Shown: positions 50,201 to 58,939, numbered from the stretch's first letter. The stretch: 64,000 nucleotides of DNA from Rhyacophila brunnea (GCA_022495005.1 JAGYXB010000816.1:186001-250000), one strand, 5' to 3'. The notes: generated by a model from the sequence alone, not told the origin. Made by a program: numbers and translations.

Positions 50201-53200
50201 GTAACAAAAAAAAATAAGAAACCTGTTACATATACTTAAAAAAATATATCAGTATTCTCTCAAATATTATTTTTGCAATCAAATTCATAAAATTTATATA
50301 ATTATTCAATATTTACCGGATGACTATAGAATAGGTAAAAGGTTATCAAAAATATTTTCTTATTTTCCGATGCTATACCCAATGTTCCGATGCTCTGAAA
50401 ATAATATACCATACATGAATACTTATTATATTTTAGTACACATAATGCATAACAATAATAATTGTTCGTCTCTCATCGGTTTGAAAATCAACACGAAGAA
50501 AACCATCATTTTGCACCTCTCGACAGTGACGTTCCGTGGACCTAAGCAGTCATGCGTTCCTTGGGGGGCTGTACATCATAGAGGGTGGCAAATTAAGGAA
50601 CGAATACCTACGATTAATATTATAATTTTTCAGAGCAGTGGCGGTTCGTCGTTTCGATTCGTTGAAAAGTGTTGATATCTTAGTTTAAAAATAATTACAA
50701 GAGAAAAAGAACTTTTTATATACAACGTTTTTAAATTTTCTGATGAATTATTATGCTCAATATGCTCAAACTTGTACTTGATACGAATTAAATAAAAAAC
50801 AAACAAATATAGAATACTGAAATGTCATTTTGATTTCCATAGTAACGCACGTATATATTAATAATTTAGTTGCTTGGACCACCCACTTAGCAACCAATAA
50901 TAGTGGATTTGATTACGGATTTCTTTCGAAATAACTTTTCATACAAAACAGAATGAACTGAAAATGAATTCAATTCTACTTAAAGATGGCTAAAAGTATT
51001 AAAAGAATGCATTGGCATCGTGTTCTTATATATTCTAAAAGTTTCAAATGTCTAGCTAGTCGGGAGTTAGTTAAAAATCGATTGCAAGATTCGTACTGGA
51101 TAAACAGCCACCGGACAAATAAGAATACGAGCTAATAAAAATGTTTTAATAATAAATAATGGAAGCATTCAAAATTCTGGTAACCTATTCTATTATTCTT
51201 ATGTTTGTATTCTAATACCCTATGGCAGTTTATCGCAAAGTAAAATGTTATCAGAGCTACACGTAACTAAAAACACCACTGTCTGAGACTATGTTTTTTG
51301 GAAATGTTATTAACAGCCCACTTCCACCCTTCGCCACTGATATCGTCCAAGTGGTGGACATGGTCGAAGAAGAAGAAGATAAACATAATATGATTTAAAA
51401 AATCACATATTGTACCTACAATGCGTATAGTTTGGCACTGTTGATATAGCTTACCGGTTGAGCAAACTGCGTGTCGTAAAATATATCTTGTACGTGGTGA
51501 ATACAAAGTGATAAACATAATAAACACTCATCATGAATTATTAATTACCTACCACTAAGAAAACTTTACAACTCTTGAAAAGATTTACATATATATCTAG
51601 TTATATTGCATTTTAATTTGCATAAACAGATTGTTTATATTTTACGACAGGTTTAGAGGCCATCTTGCGAAATTTAGTAAGAAATTGCCATACGCAGCCA
51701 CTGAATGATAAAATTTAATACGGTTGGCAGTGATACCAACCGTACTATAATTATAGTACAATACTATAATTTTAATTCTGCGAAAAAATTAAAACACTAT
51801 AATTTTACGCCAAATATACCGAAATACTATAATTTTAAAGGATTCAAGACGAAAAATGTACCTGTACTATATATTTTTTAGAAATACTATAATTTTTACG
51901 CCGTTGTACTATAATTAGCATAGAAAAAGATGGCAATACTGACGGTTGGTTAAAATGCTAAAAGATTTTTATAGCAAGCGCCTCCTGTCACTGCCTGAAC
52001 TTTTTAGTTTATAACTTTTAAATCGGCATATTATTCGCGAGCCAACTATTGGAGGCCTTTAGTTTGTTTGTTTGAACAGGTTTATTTTTTACCACGTTTT
52101 TCTTAGCTCGTATTCTTGTTTGTCCGGTGGTTGTTTATCCAGTACAAATCTTGCAATCGATTTTTAACCAACTTCCCGACTAGCTAGACATTTGAAACTT
52201 TTAGAATATATCAGAACACGATGCAAATGCATTCTTTTAATACTTTAAGCCATCTTTAAGTAGAATTGAATTCGTTTTCAGTTAATCCTGTTTTGTATGA
52301 AAAGTTATTTCGGAAGAAATCCGTAATCCAATCCACGATTATTGGTTGCTAAAGGGGTGGTCCTAGCAACTAAATTATTAATATATACGTTCGTTACTAT
52401 GGAATTCAAAATGAAATGTCAAAATGACATTTCAGTATTATATTTGTTTTACATTGTTTGTTTTTTATTTACTTCATATCAAGTACAAGTTTGAGCATAT
52501 TGAGCATAATAATTCAACAGAAACTTTAAAAACGTTGTATATAAAAAGTTCTTTTTATCTTGTAATTATTATTGTTTATAATTTTATTAATAATGATCTA
52601 TTAATTATTAGGTTTTGACGATTTATACGCTTATCAAGTGTATTATTATTGTTAGTGATAAGGTAGGGGTTTTTTACAAACAATTCAACTAACTATTCAT
52701 AATTCATTTGTTATATTAATATTATTTGTTATATTGTTATATATAAAATGATTTGTTGACAATTACCTTATTTGTCCTAAATTATCAATACATATAATTG
52801 TCAAGTTTATATGATTTAACAGAGAATTTAAAAATGTGGTATATAAAAGATTCTTTTTATCTTGTAATTATTACCTATGCAAAACAACGTTCCATAGACA
52901 CGTGTTTAGTGTTATATATCTGTACCTCAGAGGCAGACGGATGCAACTCCGTTTTTGGGGAAAATGAGTTTTTTTAAGAATCGTCATGCTAAAGGCTTTA
53001 TTTATTAGAGGCAGAGAGATGAAAGTCCTAGTTGCTAAAATAAAAAAGATAGGCATAATATCATAAAGATGCAACTGCCATACCTACCTTGGAAGCAGAA
53101 AGATGCAAATCCAATAATCCACTAAGATAAAACTCTCTCAAACCGTCTGTAATATGTACTAGACGAGAACCAGCCAGGAGAACAAGCTTTAGAGGAAGAT

Positions 53201-56200
53201 ACAGCACTATGAAACATATCCAAGTCATCAGAGAAATCAGAGCGCTAACAGGAATACAAGCTGCTGCTATCCATGTGCAGACTATAAGAAAGCGTTCGAT
53301 TCCATAAATAAATTTTCAATACTCGATGCACTCAGAAATCAAGGAATCCCCGGGCGCTATATAAATATTTTCAATAATATAAACAGTAGCGCAACAACAT
53401 CTCCATAAACCATCGCGCATTTCCTATCAGCAAAGGAGTCCGACAAGATGATACAATCTCACCTAAACTATTTACAGCTACCATTGAAGACTTATTCAGT
53501 CAACTTGACTGGAATGACAAGGGTCCCCATAAATGGAGAATACGTGAGTCATCTGCGCTTTGCCGATGACAATACATAGTAGTTTGCAAGACTCAGAATA
53601 CCTCCAAAGCAGAATGCAGGAACTCGCTGAAGTAAGAAACAAAGTAGGCTTGAAAATAAATGTATCAAAGAAGAAAGTCATGTTCAACTGCTTTGCGGGC
53701 CAAAAAGAGATCTTCATCAATGGCATTCAGCTCGAACAGGTGAAAAACCACATCTATATTTATTCCTTTCTTACATATTCCAGAAGTACTTTAATTGAAT
53801 TAGAATAAAAAAAATAATGATCATTCTATGTATATTTTCTTGGAAGTTATTCCTATTATTGGAGTATTCGTTTATTCCGTCTGCCTCTGGGGTACATATA
53901 TTATTTAATTCAGTTCGAAAATTTTGCTTTTATTTGTTTGTGTTTATTTTAGTTGTCATGGTGATGTGTTGACATCTGAAAGGATTTTTCCCAACTGTTG
54001 AAAAAAGAAAGTCGGCCAACTTCTACAAACTGAACAGACAAAATACATCAGGTCTTCGAACAGACAAGGATGGATTAATATGTTAAAAAGTAGAGATTTT
54101 TGGGTCACAAATGCGTAACTTTTTTTTTGACCATGTCCGATCCTAATAAAATCATATGAACCCCTACAGAATGGAGATTTGTATTAACAGATTTTTTTAT
54201 GAAAAATGGATGTTAGCCACGAACTCAATTATTCCATACTCTGACTCAAACACAAATTGAAAACAATGTGTTTATTTGTCAGACCTAGGATTCGAACCTG
54301 GGATTCACGACGTTATAAGCCGACGCTTAATATTTTCACTGGGTAAAATTGAAATTCTAAAGCAGGGGTAAACTGATATCTATATCTGTGCATCTATTCT
54401 ATAATATACAAGACTGTTATCGGCGGCTATCGAGGGTAGTTTTCATATTTTTGTATTGAAGTATTATGATTTTTTCAATAAATTAGTTGTAATTGTTACA
54501 ATAACAGCATCTCTCTTGGCTGTGCCAACTTTTAGAGCGAGGTAGACAGTTTTGACTGTTTAGACGGCTAACTTGTTGTAACAATTATAATACCTCAATA
54601 CAAACATATAATGATAAAATACCCTCGATAACCGCCGATAGCGTCCGATAGCAGTCTTGTGTATAGAATAGATGCGCTGGTAACACTTTTATGCAACATT
54701 ATGTAAAACAACATTTATTAAATGTATTATATAAGTAATGACATTTTTTTGTGGCATTGTGTAATGATGTATCAACGAAATTGTAAAAACATACACCAAT
54801 ATAAATAAATTATAATATTAATACAATCAGGCGAAACCCGGGTCGCAAAAAACGACTCAAATGGAATAGTACAAAACTTAAATCCATCATCATCATCATC
54901 AGGGGCGCGACAGCCCGGTGTGGGTCTTGGCCTCCTCCAACAGCTCCCTCCACCTATTCCTATTCAGTATGGCCGCTTTCCAATACGGTACCCCCAGAAT
55001 ACGCCATTCACTGGCAGCTCCATCCAACCAGCGAATCTTTGGCCTGCCTCTTCTTCTACGCCCTATTGGATGTCTGGACATCACTCTCTTTGCCGGTTCA
55101 TTGTCATTCATACGGTGCACATGGCCTGGCCACGGCAGTCTCCCAATCTTAATTGATTGAACTGCGCTGCAATCGTCGTACAGCCCGTAGAGCTCAGCAT
55201 TATATCTTCTCTTCCAATTGGTGCCGTCCCTGATCAGTCCATATAGGCGGAGAATTTTTCTTTCAAAATTGTTCAGGGCTCGTTCATTTTGCAGAGTTAA
55301 TGTCCAGGTTTCCGATGCGTAGGTGACAAAACTTAAATCCATTAGAATTTAAATAATCTATTATAATATAAGATCATTTTATAATCAGGTAGGTACAACG
55401 TAAGTATATTGGTTATTTTATAGAACTGGAACCGAAATCCGGAATCGGAGTTCCGGTTATTTATTTACTGGAACTTAAAGCTTTTCGATTTTTCTACCAA
55501 ATCTGGAACTGATCCTTAAAAAAAATGTGGTAAGTACCAACAACTCTGTTGCCAACATACGTCAAACTCGGTTTAGTTTACAGCGGTTTGTAGTGACGTG
55601 GTATTATCTGTTCAGATGTTTTTGAATACTTACAAAACTCCTGCGATGAACCGCAACGCCGCAAATGTGGTGAGATCAGGTGAAAAACTCGACAAAATTG
55701 AAAAGAATGAGCCAAGCGCCATACAATACATCAGGATCTTCTTTCTTCCTCTGGTGTCTGCCAGATATCCCCACACATAAGAGGTTAAGACGATACCTAG
55801 ACAAAAATGGTAAAATATTATGTTTTATTATAATGAGAACCAAAACCAAACCAAAATCCAAAACCAAAACACAATCTACTGTAACCCAAAAAACAACGGT
55901 CACATGTAAGTTGTACGTATGCAGTTCATCGTGGGACATTTATTCGTGCGCCGCAGTACGTGAAACATGAGTTCGTATAACATTTTATCAAATGACGAGT
56001 TCTTCGTTGAACATTTCACCGTGTAATACATTTGTACGTATCTTACAAAATGCGGCGATAGTTTGCAAATAGTACTGTTCCAATTAGATTAACCTTAACT
56101 TAACCTAACCTAACCTAGTAAAGACATCTCATAAAAATCGCCACATGTTGTAGCATACGTACAAATATACTCCACGGTGAAATGTTCAACGAAAAACTCG

Positions 56201-58939
56201 TCATTTGATTAAATGTTACACGAATTCATGTTTCACGTACTGCGCCGCACGAATAAGTGTCCTGCGGTGAACTGTTTACGTACAAATTTCCGGATACGAA
56301 AAATAACTAGGTAGGTTGTAATAGGTTTTGGTTTGTTTTTCAGTAGATTGTGTTCATATAGGTTTTGGTTTGGTTCATCACAAAAACGATATGGAGTACT
56401 ACCGTATCTTTGCTAATTTATTATTATTATTAGGCAGTGGCGAGGGGTGGAGGTAGGCTGTTAAGATCTGACATCAATTGTGCACACTACATTTTGTCAG
56501 TCACACTTATTTATTTTCATTGAACTAAGAATACAATTTGCAGATGGCGCTGATTAGTTTTTAAAATTTAATTATTAAACCTTGCCAAACCAAAACCATA
56601 ATAGTTTATGTGTGCTATGGGCGATCCGACAAAAATATTGCACACTTTTTAGTCATATCTTTTCGTTGAATTAAGAATACATTATAACAGATGTCAGATG
56701 GTGTTGGTTAGTTATTTAATCCTTTATATCCCGCAATTAGTTAATTCATAGTAATTAATATAAGAATTGGTGTAATTAGGGCGTCCAAAGACGCTTTGGG
56801 CACTTAACTGGTTAAAATTCATCAAGCCTGCCTAACCAAACCATAATCGATAAAAAATATTCTTCTATCAATAAAATATCTTAAATTATGTATGGTTTAA
56901 TGGCATAATTTTAGATGTTTTATAAATAAACGAATATTTTTTGACAAGTATCTTCTATGGATTAGGCAGGATTAAATTAAATTTTAAAAACTAACAAACA
57001 CTATCTACACATTCAATGAAAACAAATACGCTTGACTGACAAAGTTTAGTGTGCACTATTTTTGTCGGATCTTAACAGCCTACCTCCACCCTTTGCCACT
57101 GTTATTAGATATATTCCGAATAGTTAATGACTATCTATTTCTTTTAATAAATTAAAAACCAGCTTTTTAAATTTGACGTTTAGTTATGTAGGTAGGTACC
57201 TTCCGAAAATATATTTTCCTCGTAGGTAATTCAGATGTTTTACTCACACAACATATTAATAATATAGAAAACCAAAACTTAGTCGCCGTATAACAAGTCT
57301 TTGAAGGCAGTTTTGGTTTATGATTCAATAACAGTCTGGCCATTAGACGCAATTAACATAAAGTCCCCGGAATATCCTCAAATAGGTATCACTGATATTT
57401 AATGCATATACAGACGAACATCTTGAAAATATCATAAGTAGGTGTTATTTAATACGTGTTTAAGTTTGTTTCGATCTTTCTCCACACTAGATAATCGTAG
57501 GTACCTTCTTACAGCCAGTAGGTAACTCACTTTAATTATGTTTGTATTCTCTGGTTTCACTATTGTTATTTATGTCATTGCTTGACACATTTTATTTATC
57601 TATGAATTATCTTTCTCCTTGACTTCTATTCTTGTTCCCAAATGTCAAGTTGAAATAGTTTGCATTTTTGTATTTTACGGTTTGAATGATTTCTTTCATT
57701 CATCATTAATTTTATAAACAATATTTTATTTAAAAACACCATTATTTATCTAAATATTTTACTTGAATTATATGTATTTTATTCAGCAATTTATTTAGAA
57801 AAATCAATAAAGTTTTCATTCAGTATTTTTTTAATTGATCTACAATCTGGTGTGGGTCTTGTTCCCCATTTAGACTTTCCTTATCAGATTATAAAAAAGA
57901 GAAACGGCCCTTCTCTCATCCTATTAAGTACATTCTCTGGATGTGACCAATTATTATTATATTATAATAACAACACGTGAATTTACACGACCCTGGATTC
58001 AATTATGCGATCCAAAGCTTCAGAGGCGGAAATTTTTATTACTTGACCACTATGGGTGCTTTTACTTATATGAAAAAATATTATTTTGATTTAAAATCGT
58101 TATTATAATATGTTTATTCGACTTGGTGTTTTATTTACTTATTACAAAAAACGGAATTACGGCCTTCTTCCATTTGTGACAAATATCAGGTCACTCTGAC
58201 ATTGGCGGTTGCGTGGACGAATGCATCTTTGTCCTGCACTATGTGGAACAATTCCTCCATTCTTCTAATTTCGACATTCAACAGCCATAGCGTAGCCTTC
58301 ATATCGTAATCATTTAAATTATTTCTTGGGAAACAAGTAAACTGTGAGTACCAGTGATCACTTTCTTAGGCTGTCCGCCCATTGCGAACCATAGGTACCT
58401 ACGCCACAGCAACTTTCTCCCATTTGACACCGCGCAATACGGTGGAGAATGTGTGGGAAAATTGGAAACAAATGGGGGAAAGTTACTACGACGTTTGGAT
58501 CTCCATGGGCGGGTAGCCTTAATACGAACAGATTCAGATACTTCTTATTTCACGCACACCTGGAACCTTTCGCGGCACACAGTTTGACAGACACTACTTT
58601 AAAGTATTGTTTTACTAACTCTAGAACTGTCATAATATACACAATTTCAATATTTTTTCATCAAGAATTATTATTCGATCGCGTAGGTAGTTAGCTATTC
58701 TTTTCTGGAATATAATCTATTATTCTATTCAATATTTAAAAAATAAATCAATTCAAGAATCATGGTGTAATATTTACCAATAAATGGTATAGCGGCGAGC
58801 CATCCTTTCTGCACTAGATCCAGTTCCAAGTCACACTGACACGCTGGTATGATGTAGCTGAAGCCAAGGGTTTCCATGATCATCCCAAGCAACATGAAGC
58901 CGCAGAACATTACACCGTACAAGTTGAATTTTCCGAAAC
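32160..58939 (-). CDS. Gene B: SV2/SVOP-like MFS transporter, first exon missing from window
   Basis: Exons in coding order: 58939-58778, 55796-55634, 48850-48484, 47157-47000, 45201-45057, 37789-37494, 33176-33049, 32257-32160. All splices are GT-AG with matching phases, giving 1517 nt and about 505 residues without the N-terminus. Seen: motif A GYLADTRGRKK, the family segment SAGPSALGYAYLGEL, YRPWRL, PESPKYL, the extracytoplasmic loop with NQT and cysteines, and the TM11 motif VGRVGSVAGTN. Family knowledge: 12-TM major facilitator of vesicle or plasma membrane, substrate unknown. It mirrors gene A exon for exon, except that A exons 4 and 5 are one exon here. No stop or frameshift was found, so it looks functional. 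No acceptable first coding exon was found between 58940 and 64000. Introns reach 7.3 kb and are full of transposons. Confidence 0.92.
33049..33176 (-). CDS. Gene B exon 8 (TM11-TM12)
   Basis: After acceptor ttttttttag. Encodes AMAVCLTLMVGRVGSVAGTN, then TM12; the donor is gtaagt. 128 nt, equal to gene A exon 9. Confidence 0.94.
33547..33683. mobile_element. hAT-like MITE, TIR CATGGCCCCCACA, short copy
   Basis: 137 bp with perfect 13-bp terminal inverted repeats. Flanks GCCAACAT and ACCAACAT (7 of 8). Short version of 49503-49918 and 59792-60185; all share GCGATAGGTAGGGGG-like interior. Lies between gene B exons 7 and 8. Confidence 0.8.
33698..33897 (+). pseudogene. LINE ORF2 C-terminal remnant
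   Basis: Frame GALRAYLKRFKLKDETVWHV, INDCQILIKERCTLRTLC, then a stop after QHKISPQNI. The H-N-C-x-E-R pattern is the usual tail of LINE ORF2 proteins (R1/LOA type). The start is missing. Confidence 0.6.
34390..34840 (+). repeat. Interspersed repeat family, copy 1 of 3
   Basis: Shares long stretches with 52105-52570 (same direction) and 50690-51140 (inverse): CGTATTCTTGTTTGTCCGGT, GACTAGCTAGACATTTGAAA, TTGCTAAGAGGGTGGTCC, AACGTTGTATATAAAAAGTT. About 450 bp. No coding capacity. Confidence 0.75.
35271..35680. mobile_element. Foldback element, intact copy
   Basis: Two imperfect inverted arms of about 170 bp (GTAAGTTGTACATATACAGT ... and ... GTGAACTGTTTACGTACAAA) separated by a loop with CCTTAACCTAACCTAACC. 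Both arms carry the GACACTTATTCGTGCGCC / GGCGCACGAATAAGTGTC pair. Palindromic, no open frame. Confidence 0.8.
36455..37404. mobile_element. hAT-like element, TAGGGATTGCAATACT ends
   Basis: 950 bp between TAGGGATTGCAATACT and AGTATTCCAATCCCTA. Flanks CTTGTTTT and CTTGGCTT (6 of 8). Sub-terminal zones are rich in ACCGGTATT repeats. An almost perfect hairpin (36916-37130) sits inside. Ends 90 bp from gene B exon 7. Confidence 0.65.
36916..37130. repeat. Long near-perfect hairpin, about 101-bp arms
   Basis: The left arm runs ATTGTTGTTTTAATTTAATA to CAGAGGGACATTTT; the right arm is its inverse with a few mismatches. The spacer is about 10 bases. Recently inserted foldback or SINE-less MITE inside the hAT element. 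Confidence 0.85.
37494..37789 (-). CDS. Gene B exon 7 (TM8-TM10)
   Basis: After acceptor attttttttcag. Encodes NQTEVECDDTLVTGTF, TM8, GKRNLLMII, TM9-TM10 and NAYTVEVFPTNYR; the donor is gtaatg. 296 nt, equal to gene A exon 8. Confidence 0.94.
38134..38498. mobile_element. MITE with 50-bp terminal inverted repeats
   Basis: TATGCGTCAATTATATTGAG ... GGCGAATTT at left and its inverse at right (AAATTCGCCAATAAGCAACT ... TTGACGCATA) with about six mismatches. 365 bp, TA at both ends. No coding frame. Confidence 0.75.
38560..39090. repeat. Repeat related to 12103-12730 (foldback half, hAT end, downstream body)
   Basis: AACTTATTGTAACAATTAAC, CAGCCTTGTGTATAGAATAG, GACGGCCCTA and TTTTATTTATGAGTATTTTT occur in the same order as in the copy at 12.1-12.7 kb. 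Confidence 0.65.
39483..41968 (-). mobile_element. Helitron deletion derivative carrying helicase sequence
   Basis: Minus strand: 5' end TCTATATATATAAAAGAAAG at 41968 after host A; 3' end GCCGGGTCAGCTAG at 39483 before host T, with a GGCG/CGCC stem upstream. 2486 bp against 5 kb or more for full Helitrons. The helicase C-terminal half remains, while the Rep (HUH) nuclease part is absent. Lies in the 7.3-kb intron of gene B. Confidence 0.85.
39913..41557 (-). pseudogene. Helitron PIF1-like helicase, N-terminally deleted and frameshifted
   Basis: Three consecutive minus frames (41557-41123, 41133-40747, 40734-39913). Walker A is SPGGTGKTF, Walker B ITWDECTM, then GDFHQTLPVI and the C-terminal TINKSQGQSLSVCGL, all PIF1/Helitron helicase motifs in order. 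The upstream block IYNQALLLIEDMCYLMYG is typical of Helitron proteins just before the helicase. A frameshift near 41128 and a stop near 40740 break it, and the Rep domain is missing. Known family role: 5'-3' DNA unwinding for rolling-circle transposition. It cannot act alone. Confidence 0.92.
42031..42085. repeat. Perfect 26-bp palindrome with 3-base loop
   Basis: Left arm ATTATGAGAACTTTTTAGTT plus GTTTAC, loop GGC, exact inverse arm. 62 bp from the Helitron 5' end. Confidence 0.9.
42235..42840 (+). repeat. Interspersed DNA-element repeat, copy 2
   Basis: Inverse of 18040-18615 and parallel to 44385-44790. Both extremities carry inverted TTTGAAAATACAATAAAAGC/ GCATTTTCAAA sequences, so it has terminal inverted repeats. 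Confidence 0.7.
42841..43950. other. Gene B intron sequence, nothing recognised
   Basis: AT-rich with short frames only (for example 43180-43383) and no diagnostic motif. Confidence 0.3.
44100..44375. mobile_element. Partial hAT element of the 56435-57101 family
   Basis: TGCACTAAGAATACAATTTG, TTGGTTAGTTTTTAAAATTC and GGCACGCTATGGGTCATC match the interior of that family; both termini are lost. Contains two hairpins (44237-44278, 44276-44334). Confidence 0.6.
44276..44334. repeat. 29-bp palindrome with one mismatch and one-base loop
   Basis: GTATCATTAATTCAACGGAA ... inverse GAATTAATGATAC; follows directly on another hairpin (CACTTTTTCAGTT / AACTGAAAAAGTG). Confidence 0.85.
44385..44790 (+). 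repeat. Interspersed DNA-element repeat, copy 3
   Basis: Begins GGGGGGACATGCTCGTCGAA, then CCTTAAACGTTGTAGATAAT and CTTTTAAACCTCTCGCTCTA as in 42235-42840. The right end is truncated. Confidence 0.65.
45057..45201 (-). CDS. Gene B exon 6 (TM7 end, extracytoplasmic loop)
   Basis: After acceptor cggtttcag. Encodes TNGLYIWYPAILNKM and a loop with one cysteine (TNMCSVLQDG); the donor is gtaagt, phase 0. 145 nt. The mariner insertion lies in the intron just upstream. Confidence 0.91.
45508..46749 (-). mobile_element. mariner element, nearly full length
   Basis: 1242 bp between TA (45506-45507) and TA (46750-46751). Terminal inverted repeats begin CGAGGGTGGGTCAATAA and share TCCTTAGAAAA-type sequence, about 28-30 bp. 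Contains a broken transposase on the minus strand. Inserted between two arms of CCGGCACCCATA / GTGGGTGCCGG. Lies in the intron between gene B exons 5 and 6. Confidence 0.93.
45590..46632 (-). pseudogene. mariner transposase, two frameshifts
   Basis: The N-terminal frame (46632-46285) has the helix-turn-helix part (IYNWLNEFKRGRTSTKDEL, SGRPVEVTT). It continues in another frame (46294-45635) with FVTVDETWIH, FHQDNARVHT and YSPDLAPSDFFLF, giving the D,D34D spacing of mariner. The last part (LKKIEKRLTKCIELQGDYVE) is in a third frame after 45660, ending at TAA near 45583. Frameshifts near 46290 and 45660 and no start codon consistent with the whole; all three catalytic aspartates are present. Confidence 0.92.
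47000..47157 (-). CDS. Gene B exon 5 (central loop into TM7)
   Basis: After acceptor tgttttcag. Lysine/glutamate-rich cytosolic loop, then NQTAPLFRGRYLMFTAILC into TM7; the donor is gtaagt, phase 2. 158 nt, one codon shorter than gene A. Confidence 0.9.
47632..47870 (+). mobile_element. tRNA-derived SINE (second family)
   Basis: TGGCTGCCCTAGTGGTCGAG head, GGGTTCGATACCCTGTGAG B-box region, and CATTGGGCCTCATAGCCTG tail, then an AT tail. Same family as 7107-7549 and 62836. Located between gene B exons 4 and 5. Confidence 0.7.
47980..48070 (+). pseudogene. RTE-type LINE fragment
   Basis: Reads SIKTRKLQYLGHIMREIYER; KLQYLGHIMR is a hallmark near the LINE ORF2 C-terminus. Confidence 0.6.
48484..48850 (-). 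CDS. Gene B exon 4, fused counterpart of gene A exons 4 and 5
   Basis: After acceptor ttcttatag. Encodes AGPSALGYAYLGELNPVKHR, TM4-TM6 with IAWGVLP, HYRPWRL and PESPKYL, then EPERALEVLQYIYSVNTG; the donor is gttagt. 367 nt equals 122 + 245 nt in gene A, so an intron differs exactly at the IAWG position. Confidence 0.94.
49262..49450 (+). mobile_element. tRNA-headed SINE-like repeat, copy 2
   Basis: Head TAGCTTAGTTGGTAAAAGC (A-box), body shared with 4145-4275 (TTACATTCTTAAATC, GTGAATTATTCGTTGAA). Confidence 0.45.
49503..49918. mobile_element. hAT-like MITE, CATGG...CCATG family, 416 bp
   Basis: Ends CATGGTCTCCACA and TGTGGGGCCCATG; perfect 8-bp target duplication CCAGACAC at 49495-49502 and 49919-49926. 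Same family as 59792-60185 and 33547-33683. Confidence 0.88.
49930..50012 (-). mobile_element. tRNA-like SINE head
   Basis: The minus strand reads GATGGCTTAGAGGCGAAAGC (A-box-like) and AGTTCGAGTTCC (B-box-like) with poor arm pairing, so a SINE rather than a tRNA gene. Confidence 0.4.
50690..51140 (-). repeat. Interspersed repeat family, copy 2 (inverse)
   Basis: Inverse of 34390-34840; preceded at 50637 by a CAGTGGCGG hAT-like terminus. Forms an inverted pair with 52105-52570. Confidence 0.75.
51720..51935. repeat. Repeats of ACTATAATTTT in an inverted-repeat element
   Basis: ACTATAATT recurs at least seven times; ends GGTTGGCAGTGATACCAACC and GACGGTTGG resemble each other inverted. A related TTCTATAATTTTACGCC lies at 38090. 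Confidence 0.5.
52105..52570 (+). repeat. Interspersed repeat family, copy 3
   Basis: Parallel to 34390-34840 (TGTCCGGTGGTTGTTTATCC, TTGCTAAAGGGGTGGTCC). Confidence 0.75.
52571..53120. other. Gene B intron sequence with a tandem-like echo
   Basis: TATATAAAAGATTCTTTTTATCTTGTAATTATT at 52843 repeats the end of the preceding repeat (52544-52570). Otherwise nothing recognised. Confidence 0.3.
53130..53810 (+). pseudogene. RTE-type LINE reverse transcriptase remnant
   Basis: Frames show DYKKAFDSINKFSILDALRN, FPISKGVRQDDTISPKLFTA, then LRFADD in another frame, then VRNKVGLKINVSKKKVMFN and EQVKNHIYI. These are RT motifs in order: the DYxKAFD block, the GVRQGD block, the catalytic FADD region and the GLKMN...KTKVM block. 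Several stops and frameshifts. Confidence 0.82.
54130..54332 (-). mobile_element. tRNA-derived SINE (first family), minus copy
   Basis: CCATGTCCGATCCTAATAAA tail and GGATTCGAACCTGGGATTC B-box region; same family as 4745, 24900, 25914. Confidence 0.75.
54386..54678. mobile_element. Foldback element of the CTATTCTATA family
   Basis: Palindromic over its full length: GCATCTATTCTATA ... ATCGGCGGCTATCGAGGGTA at left and TACCCTCGATAACCGCCGAT ... TATAGAATAGATGC at right; GTATTGAAGTATTATGATTT versus AATTATAATACCTCAATAC inside. Confidence 0.75.
54885..55342 (-). pseudogene. RTE/BovB-like LINE C-terminal remnant with (ATG)n tail
   Basis: The frame from 55342 to 54899 reads TYASETWTLTLQNERALNNF, FERKILRLYG, SIKIGRLPWPGHVHRMND, GRRRRGRPKIRWLDG and ends LEEAKTHTGLSRP, the standard C-terminus of RTE-clade ORF2. 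CATCATCATCATCA (54887-54900) is its 3' repeat. The 147-codon frame is intact but only a 5'-truncated tail. Confidence 0.88.
55634..55796 (-). CDS. Gene B exon 3 (TM2-TM3, motif A)
   Basis: After acceptor ttgtctag. Encodes SYVWGYLADTRGRKKILMY, then SSFSPDLTTFAALRFIAGV; the donor is gtaagt. 163 nt, as in gene A. It reads without an ATG because it is an internal exon. Confidence 0.92.
55896..56298. mobile_element. Foldback element, intact copy 100 bp upstream of gene B exon 3
   Basis: Arms as at 35271 (CATGTAAGTTGTACGTATGC ... GTGAACTGTTTACGTACAAA), loop CCTTAACTTAACCTAACC. Very close to the splice acceptor at 55797. Confidence 0.8.
56435..57101. mobile_element. hAT non-autonomous element, intact copy (667 bp)
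   Basis: CAGTGGCGAGGGGTGGAGGT ... ACCTCCACCCTTTGCCACTG; the terminal inverted repeats extend about 100 bp with few mismatches. Flanks TTATTAGG and TTATTAGA (7 of 8). No transposase. Reference copy for 4283-5162, 5735-7085 and 44100-44375. Confidence 0.9.
57150..57940. other. Gene B intron sequence, mostly unrecognised
   Basis: 57452-57540 carries the ACGTGTTTAAGTTTGTTTCG repeat seen in gene A intron 4; the rest is AT-rich without recognised features. Confidence 0.35.
57940..58075 (-). mobile_element. tRNA-like SINE head
   Basis: The minus strand reads GCACCCATAGTGGTCAAGTA and GGATCGCATAATTGAATCCA, a decayed A-box/B-box pair. Confidence 0.4.
58080..58777. other. Sequence 3' of gene B exon 2 within the intron, nothing recognised
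   Basis: Short frames (58354-58694) without domains. No repeat boundary found. Confidence 0.3.
58778..58939 (-). CDS. Gene B exon 2 (TM1)
   Basis: After acceptor gatattttcag on the minus strand. Encodes GFGKFNLYGVMFCGFM, TM1 and CQCDLELDLVQKGWLAAIPFIG; the donor is gtaaat. 162 nt, as in gene A. Confidence 0.93.
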
